Part shown: piece by piece, positions 1 to 23,904 of the stretch
Position numbering within the stretch: position 1 is the stretch's first letter
How the letters are laid out: each line of letters starts with the position of its first letter
Assembly (NCBI GenBank): GCA_964020155.1
Contig: OZ026557.1
Span: 1,207,501-1,271,500, forward strand
Reading direction: 5' to 3'
From: Chondrilla cf. caribensis
Lineage: Eukaryota; Porifera; Demospongiae; Chondrillida; Chondrillidae
DNA length: 64,000 bases
Program-made: the position numbers and the translations under genes
The notes under the pieces: model-generated
Told to the model about the DNA's origin: nothing
Seen by the model: the letters and a program-made list of their open reading frames with translations, nothing else
Databases searched by the model: none

Positions 1-1222
1 GCACGTGCACGTATATGTGTGTGCTCACTGTGCTATGTTTACTATTCCATCAGTAGGATAACATAAAGTATACACACAATGCTTTGAAACGGGAAAAAAA
101 CGTGAGATAACTTACTACCATCTACCTATGTACTTTGCTATAGTTCACATGATAAGCAACGTATCTTCACCTCATACTACATTTGTATTGTAGAAGAACC
201 ATCAAAATGCAAGTAGAGACAGGAACATTAGCTGGTAAGAGGGAAAAGAAGACTTGAAAACTACGTACAAAGGTGTGTGTGTGTGGTGTGCACATGTGTG
301 TGTAGGTACTATATGTACATATATGTATAGTTATCTTTCTATGCTATCAATAGGATGACATGGACCCCATTTATGTACATCTTCAAAGTCTACACCAGAC
401 GTATTAAGGTATGTATGGATTTAATATGCGAATTATCACTTACTCCTTTACAGTCCTCGCAACTGTTGAAATAGTATTAATTGCTTAAGGCCATGTATGT
501 ACATATGCATTCACACACACACACTCATCATTCACATCACTTTATGTATCCACAGAGACGAAAAACTGAGTATATGAAGACATTGTACATTGGTACGGAA
601 GAAGTATGTTTGACCTTGTAAAAGCCTGCTTCAAGTCAACAAAGCAACATGAAAACAGCAGCTTATGTGAAATGTGTGAAGTTAGTTGTAGATTGATGAT
701 TAATGCTAAAATATTATATTCATTTCTATGTATTGTTCCCATGTAGATGTCTACATATTAACAGATGAAACAGCTGTTGCCACCACAGTTATTATGTACG
801 CTGGAAAGATCTTGTGGACAATCTGCCGAAAGATATGCAAGGAAAAGTACAGAATTTTTACATCATTATTTTCTAACCTTTTTATAGTATTTTTCTCAGC
901 CCATTCATGTGTTACTCTACATTAAGTTTTATTTTTGAACAAACCGTTTTTTATCTTTATTCAGTCTTTTTTATCTTTATTTGTCTTTTTATATCTTTTA
1001 TCTTTTCTTCATTTGATGTAAAGTTTATCAAAGAAATCTGAATGTCATTAATGTATGCGCATATTTACATGTTTTTATATACCACCAAGAATGGCGGGTT
1101 ATACCCACCAATTTTGGTGGATATACTACTGGCGGGCTATGCCCACCAATTTTGGAGGCCAATACCGGACAAGTGAAACCCGCCAATTTTGGCAGGCATA
1201 GCCCGCCACTGTTTTTACAGTG
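1..1222 (-). mobile_element. Terminal part of a large TA-flanked DNA element, inserted in gene A
   Basis: This stretch is the reverse complement of about 10916-12130, where the same element is complete. It ends at 1222 with the terminal motif CACTGTTTTTACAGTG followed by TA, the presumed target duplication. The last 150 bp (about 1076-1222) hold several short GC-rich palindromes of the form CCCGCCAAAATTGGCGGG, which look like subterminal repeats and possible transposase-binding sites. The element runs off the left edge of the window. Its right end joins coding sequence directly, so it splits gene A. No transposase is visible in this part. A TA target points to a Tc1/mariner-like or related cut-and-paste element, but the superfamily is inference. 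Confidence 0.75.
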
Positions 1223-1224
1223 TA

Positions 1225-2859
1225 GCAATGGAATTTTTAAACAGGTCTCTTCATAACATGCCAAATAACACACATGCTGCAAACTTGATGTTACGTATTC
1301 ACATAGAGAATGGAAGACATGACCTAGCATTACAATCAGCTGAATCAGCATTGCGGAGTTTTGTTAGCTTGAACTCCACCTTTAAAAATTTGGAAAATGA
1401 AATACAGGAGTACTCGGAGTATACTTGGGATAATTATGAGTCTAACTGGAAGTCTTTCTCAGAAATAATTGAAAGGTTTGTTCAGGCTGAAGAAACATTG
1501 TTAACTCTGTCTGACCTGGTTCTCAAACTCAATGAATCATCAATTGCAAAGTGGATAGAGGAGCACTTGTTAAATTCTGGAATGCAAGTTGATATCATTT
1601 TGGACATTCTTCAATTCGTAGTGAATGGTGACTTTGACCTGGAAGATTTTCCACTTGATCCGTGTAATGGAGAAGCACCCCTAGGAATGTATTGGACAGT
1701 GTCCAAATATTGTGGAGATCCTTCAATTGCAAATAAAGTTAAAAAACAAATTGCAGAATTCTATGTTATAGAACTTAAGGCTGTTCTTCTTTTTAGAATG
1801 GATTATCTACTTAAACTAAGATTACGTCAACTTACATCACAAGTGAAATACATGGTGCAGGATGTAATTTGGCTTACATTATCAAGTTCAGATTTGTATT
1901 CTGAAGAAGCACTCTTAATAATGTCTTCCACTTTGGAAGGTCTGACACATACTTATGATTCGTACTATTATTCTGCTGAAGGTTTCAAAGCCCTAAACAC
2001 AAATCCCAGTAAAAAGTATTTTAGTGATGTTAAATATTATTCTGACCCATTCTTACAACAAATTACTGTGGATTACTTGCAAGACCTTCGAAACAAAGTC
2101 ACTAATTCATCACTGGGATGCTGGAAATTAAAAATGGACGTGGTATTCGAACTAGGACTTTTTCTTTCCCAGACATATGTGGAGATGGGATGGATGAAGG
2201 AGGCCAGAAACTACACCAAACGAACATTACTAGTCCTCCCTGAAGTACACGTTGAGCATAAAGTGCATCAATTTCTTCAGCTTCAGTTTCAGCTTGCATA
2301 TGTTGAGTATCGATTGGGCTTCTATACACAAGTACTAACAATTCTTCAAAATTGCTCAATGACAATATACACACTGCAGCTGGAGCATGTGGGAAGTCGT
2401 AAATATACTGACTATAGCACGTCTACCTTGACATCTCCTTCAACAGGTCTAAAAAAGTTTGTCTTTTTAACCTTGAACTCGTCATGGACAAGTATATTGA
2501 AAGAAGCAGAACTATTGCCTACTTACCACACCTACTTATTAGTGATAATATTATTATTTATTGTGATATATGTAGTACTATTTATCTATTTAATAGCAAT
2601 ACTCATAGCTCTCATTGACAGCCACTACTTCATATATCAGCTCTACAGCACAAAGAATCCACTGTATAAGATGTATTACTCCACCCCGTACATGGATATG
2701 CTGGCCAAACGACCATTTTTATCTCTCATCATATGGACCAGCCTACCACCACTGGTGAAATACCTCCTCTTTACCATCAGTACTGCCTTGATAGGGTTTG
2801 TTACGTACCATGTACACTGGCATCTGTACTACATCCTGTACTATTTCAACTTTGTCTAA
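1225..2859 (+). pseudogene. Gene A: 3' half of a STAND/TPR transmembrane gene, interrupted by a transposon
   Basis: The open frame runs into the element upstream, but homology to gene E starts just after the TA at 1223-1224: 'AMEFLN' here matches 'AIEFLN' in E. What remains is about 545 codons covering the TPR-like helices and the membrane end. The P-loop, NB-ARC and Death-domain parts are missing and may lie beyond the element outside the window. Near residues 420-550 there is a hydrophobic segment rich in I, L and V, then the family motif HYFIYQLY followed by SPLYKMY-like residues, and a last hydrophobic stretch ending YYFNFV. About eight N-glycosylation sequons are present. The downstream frame is intact, so the insertion may be recent. 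A likely polyadenylation signal (AATAAA) lies at 2927. I call it interrupted rather than a functional short gene. Confidence 0.8.
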
Positions 2860-4275
2860 GACTGTATGTATATATAGGTACATGCATGTGTGTATATGAC
2901 ATTGTCAATGAGTATTTATAACGTTGAATAAATAATTTATTCGATACTGCATGGCCATCGATATCATTGGTCATACGCAAATGGAAACAAGACCCCAAAA
3001 AGCAAAGCCTGACAATGTCAATCATATTATAGGCTTGATGATAAAGGTATAATGTCATACTAATTTTATGCATTTTGCCTAATACATTACCTAGTAATAA
3101 TATTGTACATAAAGTAACAACAGAATATAGCATAAACAATGCCTTAGAGTAACATGCTTATAAAATTAGGTCAGCATGGATGATAGCTACATATATACAG
3201 TGAATAATGTTTAGTTGAGTAAAATTTAATAATACTACTTTAATATAATTATTATGAATTCGGAGCTTATAAGGCCTCTCAGAGCACCAACACCTGCACA
3301 TCCTTGAGATATGTGCACACCACATGTACAATCTGTTCACAGTCAATGTCTGCATGCGGCCGGTATACTGAGTACCTTTTAATTACATTGTCACACAACA
3401 TTGGATGCCAGCTGTTACACTAATTAAATATGTCAATCTTTTCGATTAATAACGTAATTAAAGTGTCATCCTGTGATGTTTGTAAATATCTGACACCCCC
3501 TCCCATATACATGTCCATACACATCGTATTATAACCAGCAGAAGAAACTTGCTGTTGGACCATAAAGAATAGAAGATAATTGCAATGTAATCCCCGGCCC
3601 GTTACTGTAAATGTGTTTTTCAACTCTTACCTGTTATCATTATGATGCATGCTATATTCTATAACACAAATTCAAGGCCTATAGGATAGAGGTATCAGTT
3701 TTCATTATTAATATCATTTAATCGTATATGATTAGTTGTGGTGTTCTCCACTAGTAGCCTTATATTTAAGCCTTCATTTAAGAGTACTCCACGGTACAGC
3801 AATATAATAGGGATACATTAACCACATTTGAACCCACAGCTGGACTACTAACACTCAGAAAAGAGTTCGAAATTTCAAGCACGAGTAGTCAACATAGTGA
3901 TTCCACCCAGTGATTGTCAAACAGCCTCACCAGCCATCTTATCCTCTGTCAATACTTGTGTATCGCACTTGGATAGCTGGTAAAAACAAGCAATGTGAAG
4001 GGTATTTAAAGCGAACTGCCTGATTGTGAAGGTTCAAAAAACAAGTCGCATAATTAAGACTTAGTATATTATTAAGTAATCTACAGTGTGTTTCAATAAT
4101 CCAAACACCTACATACATATTCATTAATCTGGTGTATGTCACCAGGTCTAGACAAGTGACCATGAGAAGAAAAGTTCACAATGTACATTTCACATGAGCA
4201 TAGTGTTGACTTAAATACTGCTGTGCTATACAGTATATAAGATATACAGTATATATAACATTAGTTATCCTTCTT
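2860..4275. other. Intergenic flank of gene A, duplicated at about 48.1-49.0 kb
   Basis: I see no coding exon here. AATAAA at 2927-2932 is a plausible polyadenylation signal for gene A. Much of 3130-3960 is repeated with modest divergence at about 48120-48960; for example, the segment reading AAAAGAGTTCGAAATTTCAA near 3860 recurs near 48890. This shows that this flank belongs to a segmental duplication that also includes genes B and J. Confidence 0.6.
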
Positions 4276-4791
4276 GCATATACGCCAGTCAGTACTGTAT
4301 GTACATGTACACTCACTAGCTACACATGTATGTAAACTCCCAAGTATGGTTTCACGCAGGGTGTTTCAAGGATATATAGACAGATTCACAGGCTTCGAAT
4401 TCCCGCTGACCGACAGAACGACTTCGTCAACGAGAACCGGCTTAGAATCGCTATTCCCATTGGTACTTCCCTCACTAGAGTTGCCGCTTTCGGGTTCCGA
4501 GTCGCCTCCGTCTTGATAAGCCCTCGAGTGGCGAGGGCTGTGGGATGAATACGAGCTTCCGTGCGAAGGGGTACCGTTTCTTCATTGTACGGACACGGTA
4601 GGCATCCTTTCTTCCGTGACCACGGTCCGTCTGGTTCCTCCCGAAGGCAACATGTAGAATCTATCGTAGAATGAGTGAAACCCGTACAAACTGAATGTCT
4701 CCTCAAACCGAAGGTGGGCGTGACCTGTGAAGAAGGCGTGGCATCCTCTAATATTATGCATACGACGATCGACAAGAATATTATACGTAGT
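4276..4791 (+). promoter_or_regulatory. Promoter/5' block of gene B (class II promoter)
   Basis: This block directly precedes exon 1 of gene B. It is strongly conserved with 51084-51603 before gene J, including a GC-richer core (4380-4740) that contrasts with the AT-rich surroundings. It contains AAGGCGTGGC near 4733, resembling the GGCGTGG element found in the other promoter class. No perfect kB palindrome was seen. Long-range conservation of a non-coding block before an ATG suggests a promoter or 5'UTR; the start of transcription is not known. Confidence 0.5.
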
Positions 4792-5449
4792 ATGTCTGCG
4801 AGTGCACCTGGTAGGTTTCTTCAAAGTACGTGTACATACGTACATACGTTTGAGTTCATAGTGTTCGTTCGTTCTATTTTGAAGCTGCTCTGGGTAGTAA
4901 ACCCACTGAAGAAGAGCTTCTAAAGCTTGTTGGCGACCACTGCGATGCCAAATGGGACGAATTCGGTATTCGACTTGGAATCACTCACAACGTATGTCAA
5001 GGAGTTCGTAGGGAGAGGCTGGGCGTAACCAAGGACTGCTTCATTCTGTTGTGTGCCAAATGGCTTCGGGAGGAAGAAGGAACTGGTCATAAGCCACGAA
5101 CATGGAGAACAGTTGTTAAGGCCGTGAGGGAATGTGGTTACCACAATGTTGCAGAGCAGGTTGTAGTGTATCTGAAGACCAAGCAGTATCAAAGAGGTGT
5201 GTAAATATATATGAATGTGTGTACACGTGAGCACATGTCGTTGTTTCCTGCAAAATTCACCGTGGAACTTGGTACTACTGGTAGTTAGTTACTTGACAAT
5301 GTATCATGCAGTTGCAAAGAAGAATCTAGTTGCATGACGTTATAAATATGGAACATGTATCTCAGCATAGTATGGACATACTTGAATATGCCAGGGAAAA
5401 TGTATACTTTGTGTGCAGTGTGTGTGTTCTTGTGTGTGTGCATGTGTGC

Positions 5450-5538
<89 letters not shown>

Positions 5539-8500
5539 GTGTGTGTGTGTGTGTGCATGCCCACATATATACGTGCGCATGCAAGCTGACTGTGTGCTAC
5601 CGGCATATGAGCATATGTTCATACGCACCTTTTGTGTTCAGAGGGTTGTGTGTACTAGGCATTCAATGACATATACAAATTCATTTGACACACTTATGCA
5701 TAACATACAATAGTACAGTGTCATGCACTGATGCACCTCTATATGCAGATGGCTGTTATAAGTATATGACAGAGGAGATGTCTTCTCCTTTAATGCAGGA
5801 CCAAGATCCAGACAACTGCCAGGTTTAATCATGGTGTTTCATGCATTAGGTGAGTGGATGACTTTGTATGTGCAGAGCACACTACTACATACGGGGGTTG
5901 GTATGCGAAAATTGTATTTGCATAATAGTGACATTATATTGTATTCAAAATTGAACATTGAATGAGGCTGATTTCATATTATGTTAATATAAATGATCGT
6001 GACTGTGAGAGCTATGACATAATGTTATGTATAGTTTCAGTGGGAACGTTTTAATACAATACAGCAATCTTCCAACTAACGTTTTATCCAGGCCCTTTCT
6101 AACGAAATCTCTGGACATGAATGTCCTCAGATACTAGTTGGCTGTCAGGATAGTTTTGTTAATAGTTAACAGTGGTTGAAATGTCTGGTTGTGAGGCTAC
6201 CTCCTGATAAACCTCTGTGAAGTATAATATTATGGAGAATATCTATGCATGGTGTTACACAACACATTGCAATTGCTTGTATGCTGGTGTCATTGGGTAC
6301 ATTTGTAACTTTCTCATGCTGCAGAGAAACCAGCTGTACAAACTGCACTTGTAGTGGTGGGTGTACTACTGTTCTTGTACATGTTCGGACATCACCTTCC
6401 TAGTCAGGCTCAGTTGGAGAGTACGGGACTTCCCCCTAAACCGGAGGTGTTTGTCAACAGAGAACAGGAGCAGTTTAACATCATCAACTCTCTCACGACT
6501 AGTGGACCTAACCGCTCTCGCATAGTCACTGTAACAGGAGCTCCCGGTCATGGTAAGAGTGCACTAGCCACTGTGTGTGGGTACACACTGCATGACATGG
6601 GGTTACGAGTCAGACACATTGATCTGAGGTCGGCACGAACTGAAGAAGACATTATAAAGTATATTCTAGAAGCCCTGGGTGTAACACGTAGTAAATGTAC
6701 ACGAAATGAACTGATTTCAAAAGTGAAGAAAGAGTATAGTGTGGTTATATTGATCTTGGACAATGCCGACTACTTTACCCTTTCAAATGAGGGCATAAAG
6801 GACAAATTCAATGACCTCATGGATCTCATTCTGGAGAACTCCCATGGGATTCACATTATCATCACAACACAATACAAACTGAAATTCACAGATAGCATTA
6901 GAGGTCACATACCAGTCCAAAATCTAACAGAGCATCATTCTTTGGAGTTCATAAATACCTGCAATCCTCAAGTACCACACCAACAAGCTCTGTTACTAGC
7001 TACGTACACTGAAGGTATACCACTTGCACTGAAAATAATTTCATCTCTATTACAAGGTTTGAACGGTCCCGATATTGATAACATCCTAACTGACTTGTCA
7101 TCTGACCCACTTCACACATTAAGCCCAGAAGACACTAACAAGAGATTGAATAAGGTTTTCTCAATTGCTACTAACTATCTAAGTGAGAATGATCGTCTGT
7201 GTTTTGTAGTACTCACACACTTCCCAAGTTCGCTCACACATCATGCAGCCATCTCCATCCTGGGACACTTCATCAATGACACAGCATGTCTCCAACATCT
7301 ACAGCATCGCTCCTTACTTGAATATAACCCTAACATTAAGAGATATCACATATTGCACCTTTTACTACTACATGGCTACAACTTAAGGGGTATATTATTA
7401 CAACAACAAGTGGAGTTCAATCTCACATTTGCACAACACTACATGAGGGAAGCACTGTCTAAAACATCCCAGAAAGATCTGTTCAACTATCTCTCTACAG
7501 AAGTACACAATGTTCGCTATGTACTAGAAGTCATTGCAAATACCGATACTCCATACAACAGTACTAGTTCTGAGCTGTTGGTAAAGTTTGCAAAACAAAC
7601 ATTCGACATCCTCCCCTACCACCAACCCATGAAACTAGTGCATAGTTTTTGGATGAGTGTTCACGGATCAATGAAGGAATTGATGGCTGAAGGTCTTTCT
7701 GGACAATGTGTGGAGAATTTTGGTGTGACTGTAGCTTTTGAAGTCAAATTAGCGGTGTACTTGTATTACAGGAATGAGTCATTTCTCTATAGTAGAATGG
7801 GGTTCTTTGCAGATACTAATGTGACAGTGAATATGAGTGTGGTTCGCAGGTTAAAACAATGTGTTAAGGATATGGATTTACTAAAGTATCTCATTTACTT
7901 GGCTATTTACAACGAACATCAAGGTAACAGTACAGCTTATGATGGCATACTGAAGACAGCTATGAAGCTGTTTGAGAATGGAACCTCAGAAGATGGATCA
8001 GAGTTAGCATATAGGATGGGTATCTTCCTGTGTGAAGTGGGTGAACATGATCTGGCAATAGCACTACTGGAGAATGCATTCAAGGAGAAACCAGATGACT
8101 TCAAAATTGCATTTGTACTCATGAACACATTATGGAAACTAGATCAAAAGGATCAAGTTGGAAAAATTCTGGAGACTCTAGAAAGACGATACAATGAGTC
8201 CTATGTTCAAAAATTGAATGAATCATGTGCCACTTTTATTGATGGAATGCCATCACAGAATTGTATAAAAGCCCTCAAATCGGCTGGTATTGGAAGTTAT
8301 GCGTCTGCCATGATCAATCAAATGTTTTATGTCAGGAATGGAGCACAATTTCATTTCTACAGTGAAACATTTAGTGATACGGTATCTCATGTTGCCAAAG
8401 CTGTACACATATCAGAAGCGGAATTACTGTCCACATTTTCATTAGACCATGTGCAGACACTTGCTAATAAAACTACAATCAATGCATTTGAAGTTGCCAT

Positions 8501-9530
8501 TGTATTGTGGAATGATGTTATCTTCATATATGAATTTGCAATGAAGAGTATGGTTGAACTATGTCGACCATATATGGGAACACCAGAGATTAGAAAACTT
8601 GGAATGTTCAGCGTTGACTATATCAATAATTCAACAGTTCCTACAAATGACTGGGAAATTGAAATGGGTTTAAAATTTGAAGATAAATCTGAGACTTCAT
8701 CATCAATAGGATTAAATGCTATACACTCATTGATCAAAATGATGTTAACCCATAAATCAGAGCTGGAAATGAAAGATTCATTCCTGAAATCAAAAGTACC
8801 ACAATTACTGGAAACTCGAGAACACATGTACACAGCTGTTGCATACTATGCGACATACTTTCTATCCATCAAATATGAAGTGTTTGAAAATTTTGAAGTG
8901 GCCAAGAACTACACTGAGCAAGCTCTGAAGTATCTTCCAGATGTACTAGATGTTGACAATAAAGTGAGAGAATTTCTGGATCTTAATTTCAGATTAGCCA
9001 AGTGGGAGTTTACCCTCCACAATTATATTAGAGCATTAGAAATAGTTCACAACTGTTCACTCACAATAGCAGGAATGGAGGATACAATTGAACCAAAGAA
9101 AAAGGACACACACGCAAGGAGGGATGTTTCCAAAACATGGGATGGACACGAAGTGTCTGCACAAAGACAGTTTGTTAATCAGTTTGGTCGGTTCTCCACA
9201 AAACCAATATCGGATCAACAAATATACATGAAGATTTTTACATTCATTATGGTGTGGTGCTTACTGGCTGGTATTGGTGTTGTAGTGATCGAGACCCACT
9301 ACTTCCTGTACTTGCTACATGCCTCAGTGTCCCCTGTGTACAGAGTGTACTATGCTATACCAGCCAATGCTGCAGTCTGGAAAGGGCAGCCATTTTTATC
9401 ACAGCTGGCCGGCAGGTGGACTAAACTGAGAGTGTTTGGTGTTACCCTCATTCTGACTGTAGTGAGCTATCTTGCTTACATCATCACATATCACACATAC
9501 AACATACTACACTATTTGGACTACCTGTAA
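4792..9530 (+). CDS. Gene B: Death domain - TM - NB-ARC-type STAND ATPase - TPR-like - TM protein
   Basis: The model has three exons: 4792-4810 (MSASAP), 4885-5196 and 6325-9530, joined by phase-1 GT-AG introns to give 1178 codons. Exon 2 is a Death domain (about residues 10-105) with a typical DAKWDEFG core and RTWRTV helix. Exon 3 opens with a hydrophobic segment (about 117-132) and then an NB-ARC-like ATPase: P-loop GAPGHGKS (182-189), Walker B VILILDNAD (251-259), TTQY (291-294) and GIPLA (341-345). The usual MHD position reads ILH (453-455). A TPR-like helical region follows, then two hydrophobic segments (about 1081-1100 and 1148-1165) flanking the conserved THYFLYLLHAS motif. About 16 N-glycosylation sequons lie after the first TM. 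The exon that in gene J holds an internal ATG has CTG here, but the true start is in exon 1. It is probably a membrane receptor; the ligand is unknown. Confidence 0.85.
5197..6324 (+). other. Intron 2 of gene B, with TG microsatellite
   Basis: The intron lies between the donor GTGTGT at 5197 and the acceptor TGCAG at 6324. It contains a long (TG)n tract at about 5436-5553 and is collinear with intron 2 of gene J (52009-53046). A possible 24 bp mini-exon near 5807-5830 was considered and not supported. No other gene is visible. Confidence 0.7.
5436..5553. repeat. (TG)n/(CA)n microsatellite
   Basis: An almost pure TG dinucleotide run. The matching position in the gene J intron (52217-52290) also has a TG run, so the repeat predates the duplication. 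Confidence 0.95.
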
Positions 9531-9899
9531 TCGGAGTACGTATATGGACGTACACACAATTTATATTACTGCATATACTTGTGCATGGATGGCTGATAAT
9601 AGTATTTAGTATGGTCACTGTGTTATTATTGATCACAAGTGCATGTTTATTTACTTGATATGTATATACGGTCTTATCTTTTCAACATAGACACATGCAT
9701 CCTTAATTATTCAGTTTTTGTATAATTATTACAATCTTGTTGATATATATAATTATAGAGTTATCATAGGAAATTTTATGTAGCAAAATATTTCATTATC
9801 ATCAGTATATATTAAAATGTTAAACATGCATGACTTATTGCAAACCACATTAACTCTCATCACACTGGATCCAGAGTTGGACAAATCAGTCATGAATTA

Positions 9900-9932
<33 letters not shown>

Positions 9933-10454
9933 GGAATTGCTCCTTTCCATTAATCAATTGAAAGCAAAAAATTAAAATTAAAACAAAATCCTACACTTTA
10001 TATGTACATATGCATGTTTAATAATAGCCAACCTGGGATACAGGAATGTATTTTATATCAATTGCAATACGTACAGTACATATTCAAACAGACATGAATA
10101 GAGTTAATTATCAATATAGCAAGGTTTGTCTATACCTGCATGGATACAGGTGGGAGAATATTACTTGGAATATAATTTCAAACTATGTGCACTGGATGGA
10201 TCCCATATTGATTGATGGAGATAACCCTGACGTGAACTCGAATCAGTGTATAGCTTGGTGTTAAGAGTACCAGATCCCTTCAATTTTTCAGCCTGGTGCA
10301 TGTTTCAAGGTACTCGTGCCGCCGGTGTGACCCTATAGCTACAACGACCACTTTCAGTATTTTAACAACCTAAATGTATAGCTAGTAGGCATACTATGTA
10401 ACTTATACTATTACACTATCTAAATTAGACTATAACACTAAACTAAGCTTAAGT
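9531..10454. other. 3' flank of gene B; repeated after C, J and K
   Basis: No coding exon is seen. The block contains a (TA)n tract at about 9907-9932. It is collinear with 23218-23904, parts of 26534-26994, 56271-57129 and parts of 61506-63124. This shows that each repeat unit consists of a gene, its 3' flank and the promoter of the next gene. Confidence 0.6.
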
Positions 10455-10864
10455 ACGAGCCTCTAACCACAGACTCTGTAAAATATACCACGGCCGGCGG
10501 AATCCCTGCATGCAACGGCCAAGTTTCACGCCATTCCATCCTCTATCAATACATGGCGTTCCACGGTTCTGGATAGATGTTAAAACAAGCGACGCGAAGA
10601 GTCTCTAATGCAGACCCTCTCGTCGAGAAGCGTTCACTGAATTGGGACGAATCCGTAAAGGAGATCACGGTCGTCCTGTTGAACACAGTGGAAGTAAAAC
10701 CCCGTTGTTAATTGAAGGCGTGGTTAACTGAATAGCGCACTGTTCAGGGGTATTCCCCTTAATCCTCGGTGTCCTGTATTAATTTTGTTGACAGCGAATT
10801 ATATAATATTATATAAAACGTATAATAATAATAGACTTGGCCAGTCGTGTAGTAGATTATCACC
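10455..10864 (+). promoter_or_regulatory. Class I promoter block of gene C with a kB-like palindrome
   Basis: This block is conserved before exon 1 in at least five places in the window. It contains ATTGAAGGCGTGGTTAACTG at 10711-10730 and, 17 bp further on, the palindrome GGGGTATTCCCC at 10747-10758, which fits the NF-kB consensus GGGRNWYYCC. The ATG of exon 1 is 107 bp downstream of the palindrome. The conserved spacing and order suggest a functional inducible promoter; binding itself is inference. Confidence 0.55.
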
Positions 10865-23217
<12,353 letters not shown>

Positions 23218-23904
23218 TCCGAGTACGTATATTATGGACGTACACACAGTTTACTCAGTGCATATACTTGTGTTTGGATGGCTGATAATAGTATTTAGTA
23301 TGGTCAGACACTGTGTTATTATTGATCACAAGTGCATGTTTATTTACTTGATATGTATATACAGTCTTATCTTTTGTACGTAGACGCATGCATCCTTGAT
23401 TATTCAGTTTTTGTATAATTATTACAATCTTGTTGATATATATAATTATAGAGTTATCATTAGGAAATTTTATGTAGCAAAATATTACATTATCATTATT
23501 AAAATGTTAAACATGCATATGACTTATTGCAAACCATATTAACACTGGATGCAGAGTTGGACAAATCAGTCATAAATTAATTATAATATATATATATATA
23601 TATATAAACTATATAGTAATTGCTCCTTTCCATTAATCGATTTTATATGTGTATGGATCCCATATTGATTGATGGAGATAACACTGACGTGAACTCGAAT
23701 CAGTGTATAGCTTGGTGTTAAGAGTACCTGATCCCTTCAATTCCCTCTGACTGGTGCATGTTTCAATTGCAAGGTCCTCGTGCCGCCGGTGTGACCCTAT
23801 AGCTACAACGACCACTTTCAGTGCTTTAACAACCTAAATGTATAGTAGGCATACTATGTAACCTATAGTGAAGACTATAACACTAAACTAAGTACCAGCT
23901 GCAG
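23218..23904. other. 3' flank of gene C
   Basis: No exon is seen. It is collinear with 9531-10454 and 56271-57129 and has a (TA)n tract at about 23587-23605. Confidence 0.6.

Noticed and set aside
5285..5713. Several overlapping open frames of CVCV or THTH type
   Set aside because: They are translations of a (TG)n/(CA)n microsatellite in every frame and not genes. The same applies at 13.2-14.8, 16.2-16.6, 28.8 and 52.2 kb.
5807..5830. 24 bp mini-exon in intron 2 of gene B
   Set aside because: The matching part of the gene J intron differs in length by a number not divisible by three, so the frame is not conserved.
6327..6375. Hydrophobic start of the big exon as a cleaved signal peptide
   Set aside because: Spliced exons place a Death domain of about 110 residues before it, so it would be an internal segment. 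It could act as a signal peptide only if transcription began inside the intron.
6354..9530. Calling the ATPase a NACHT domain
   Set aside because: The GIPLA motif, the TTQY motif and the winged-helix end fit NB-ARC better. The two are related and only an HMM comparison would settle it.
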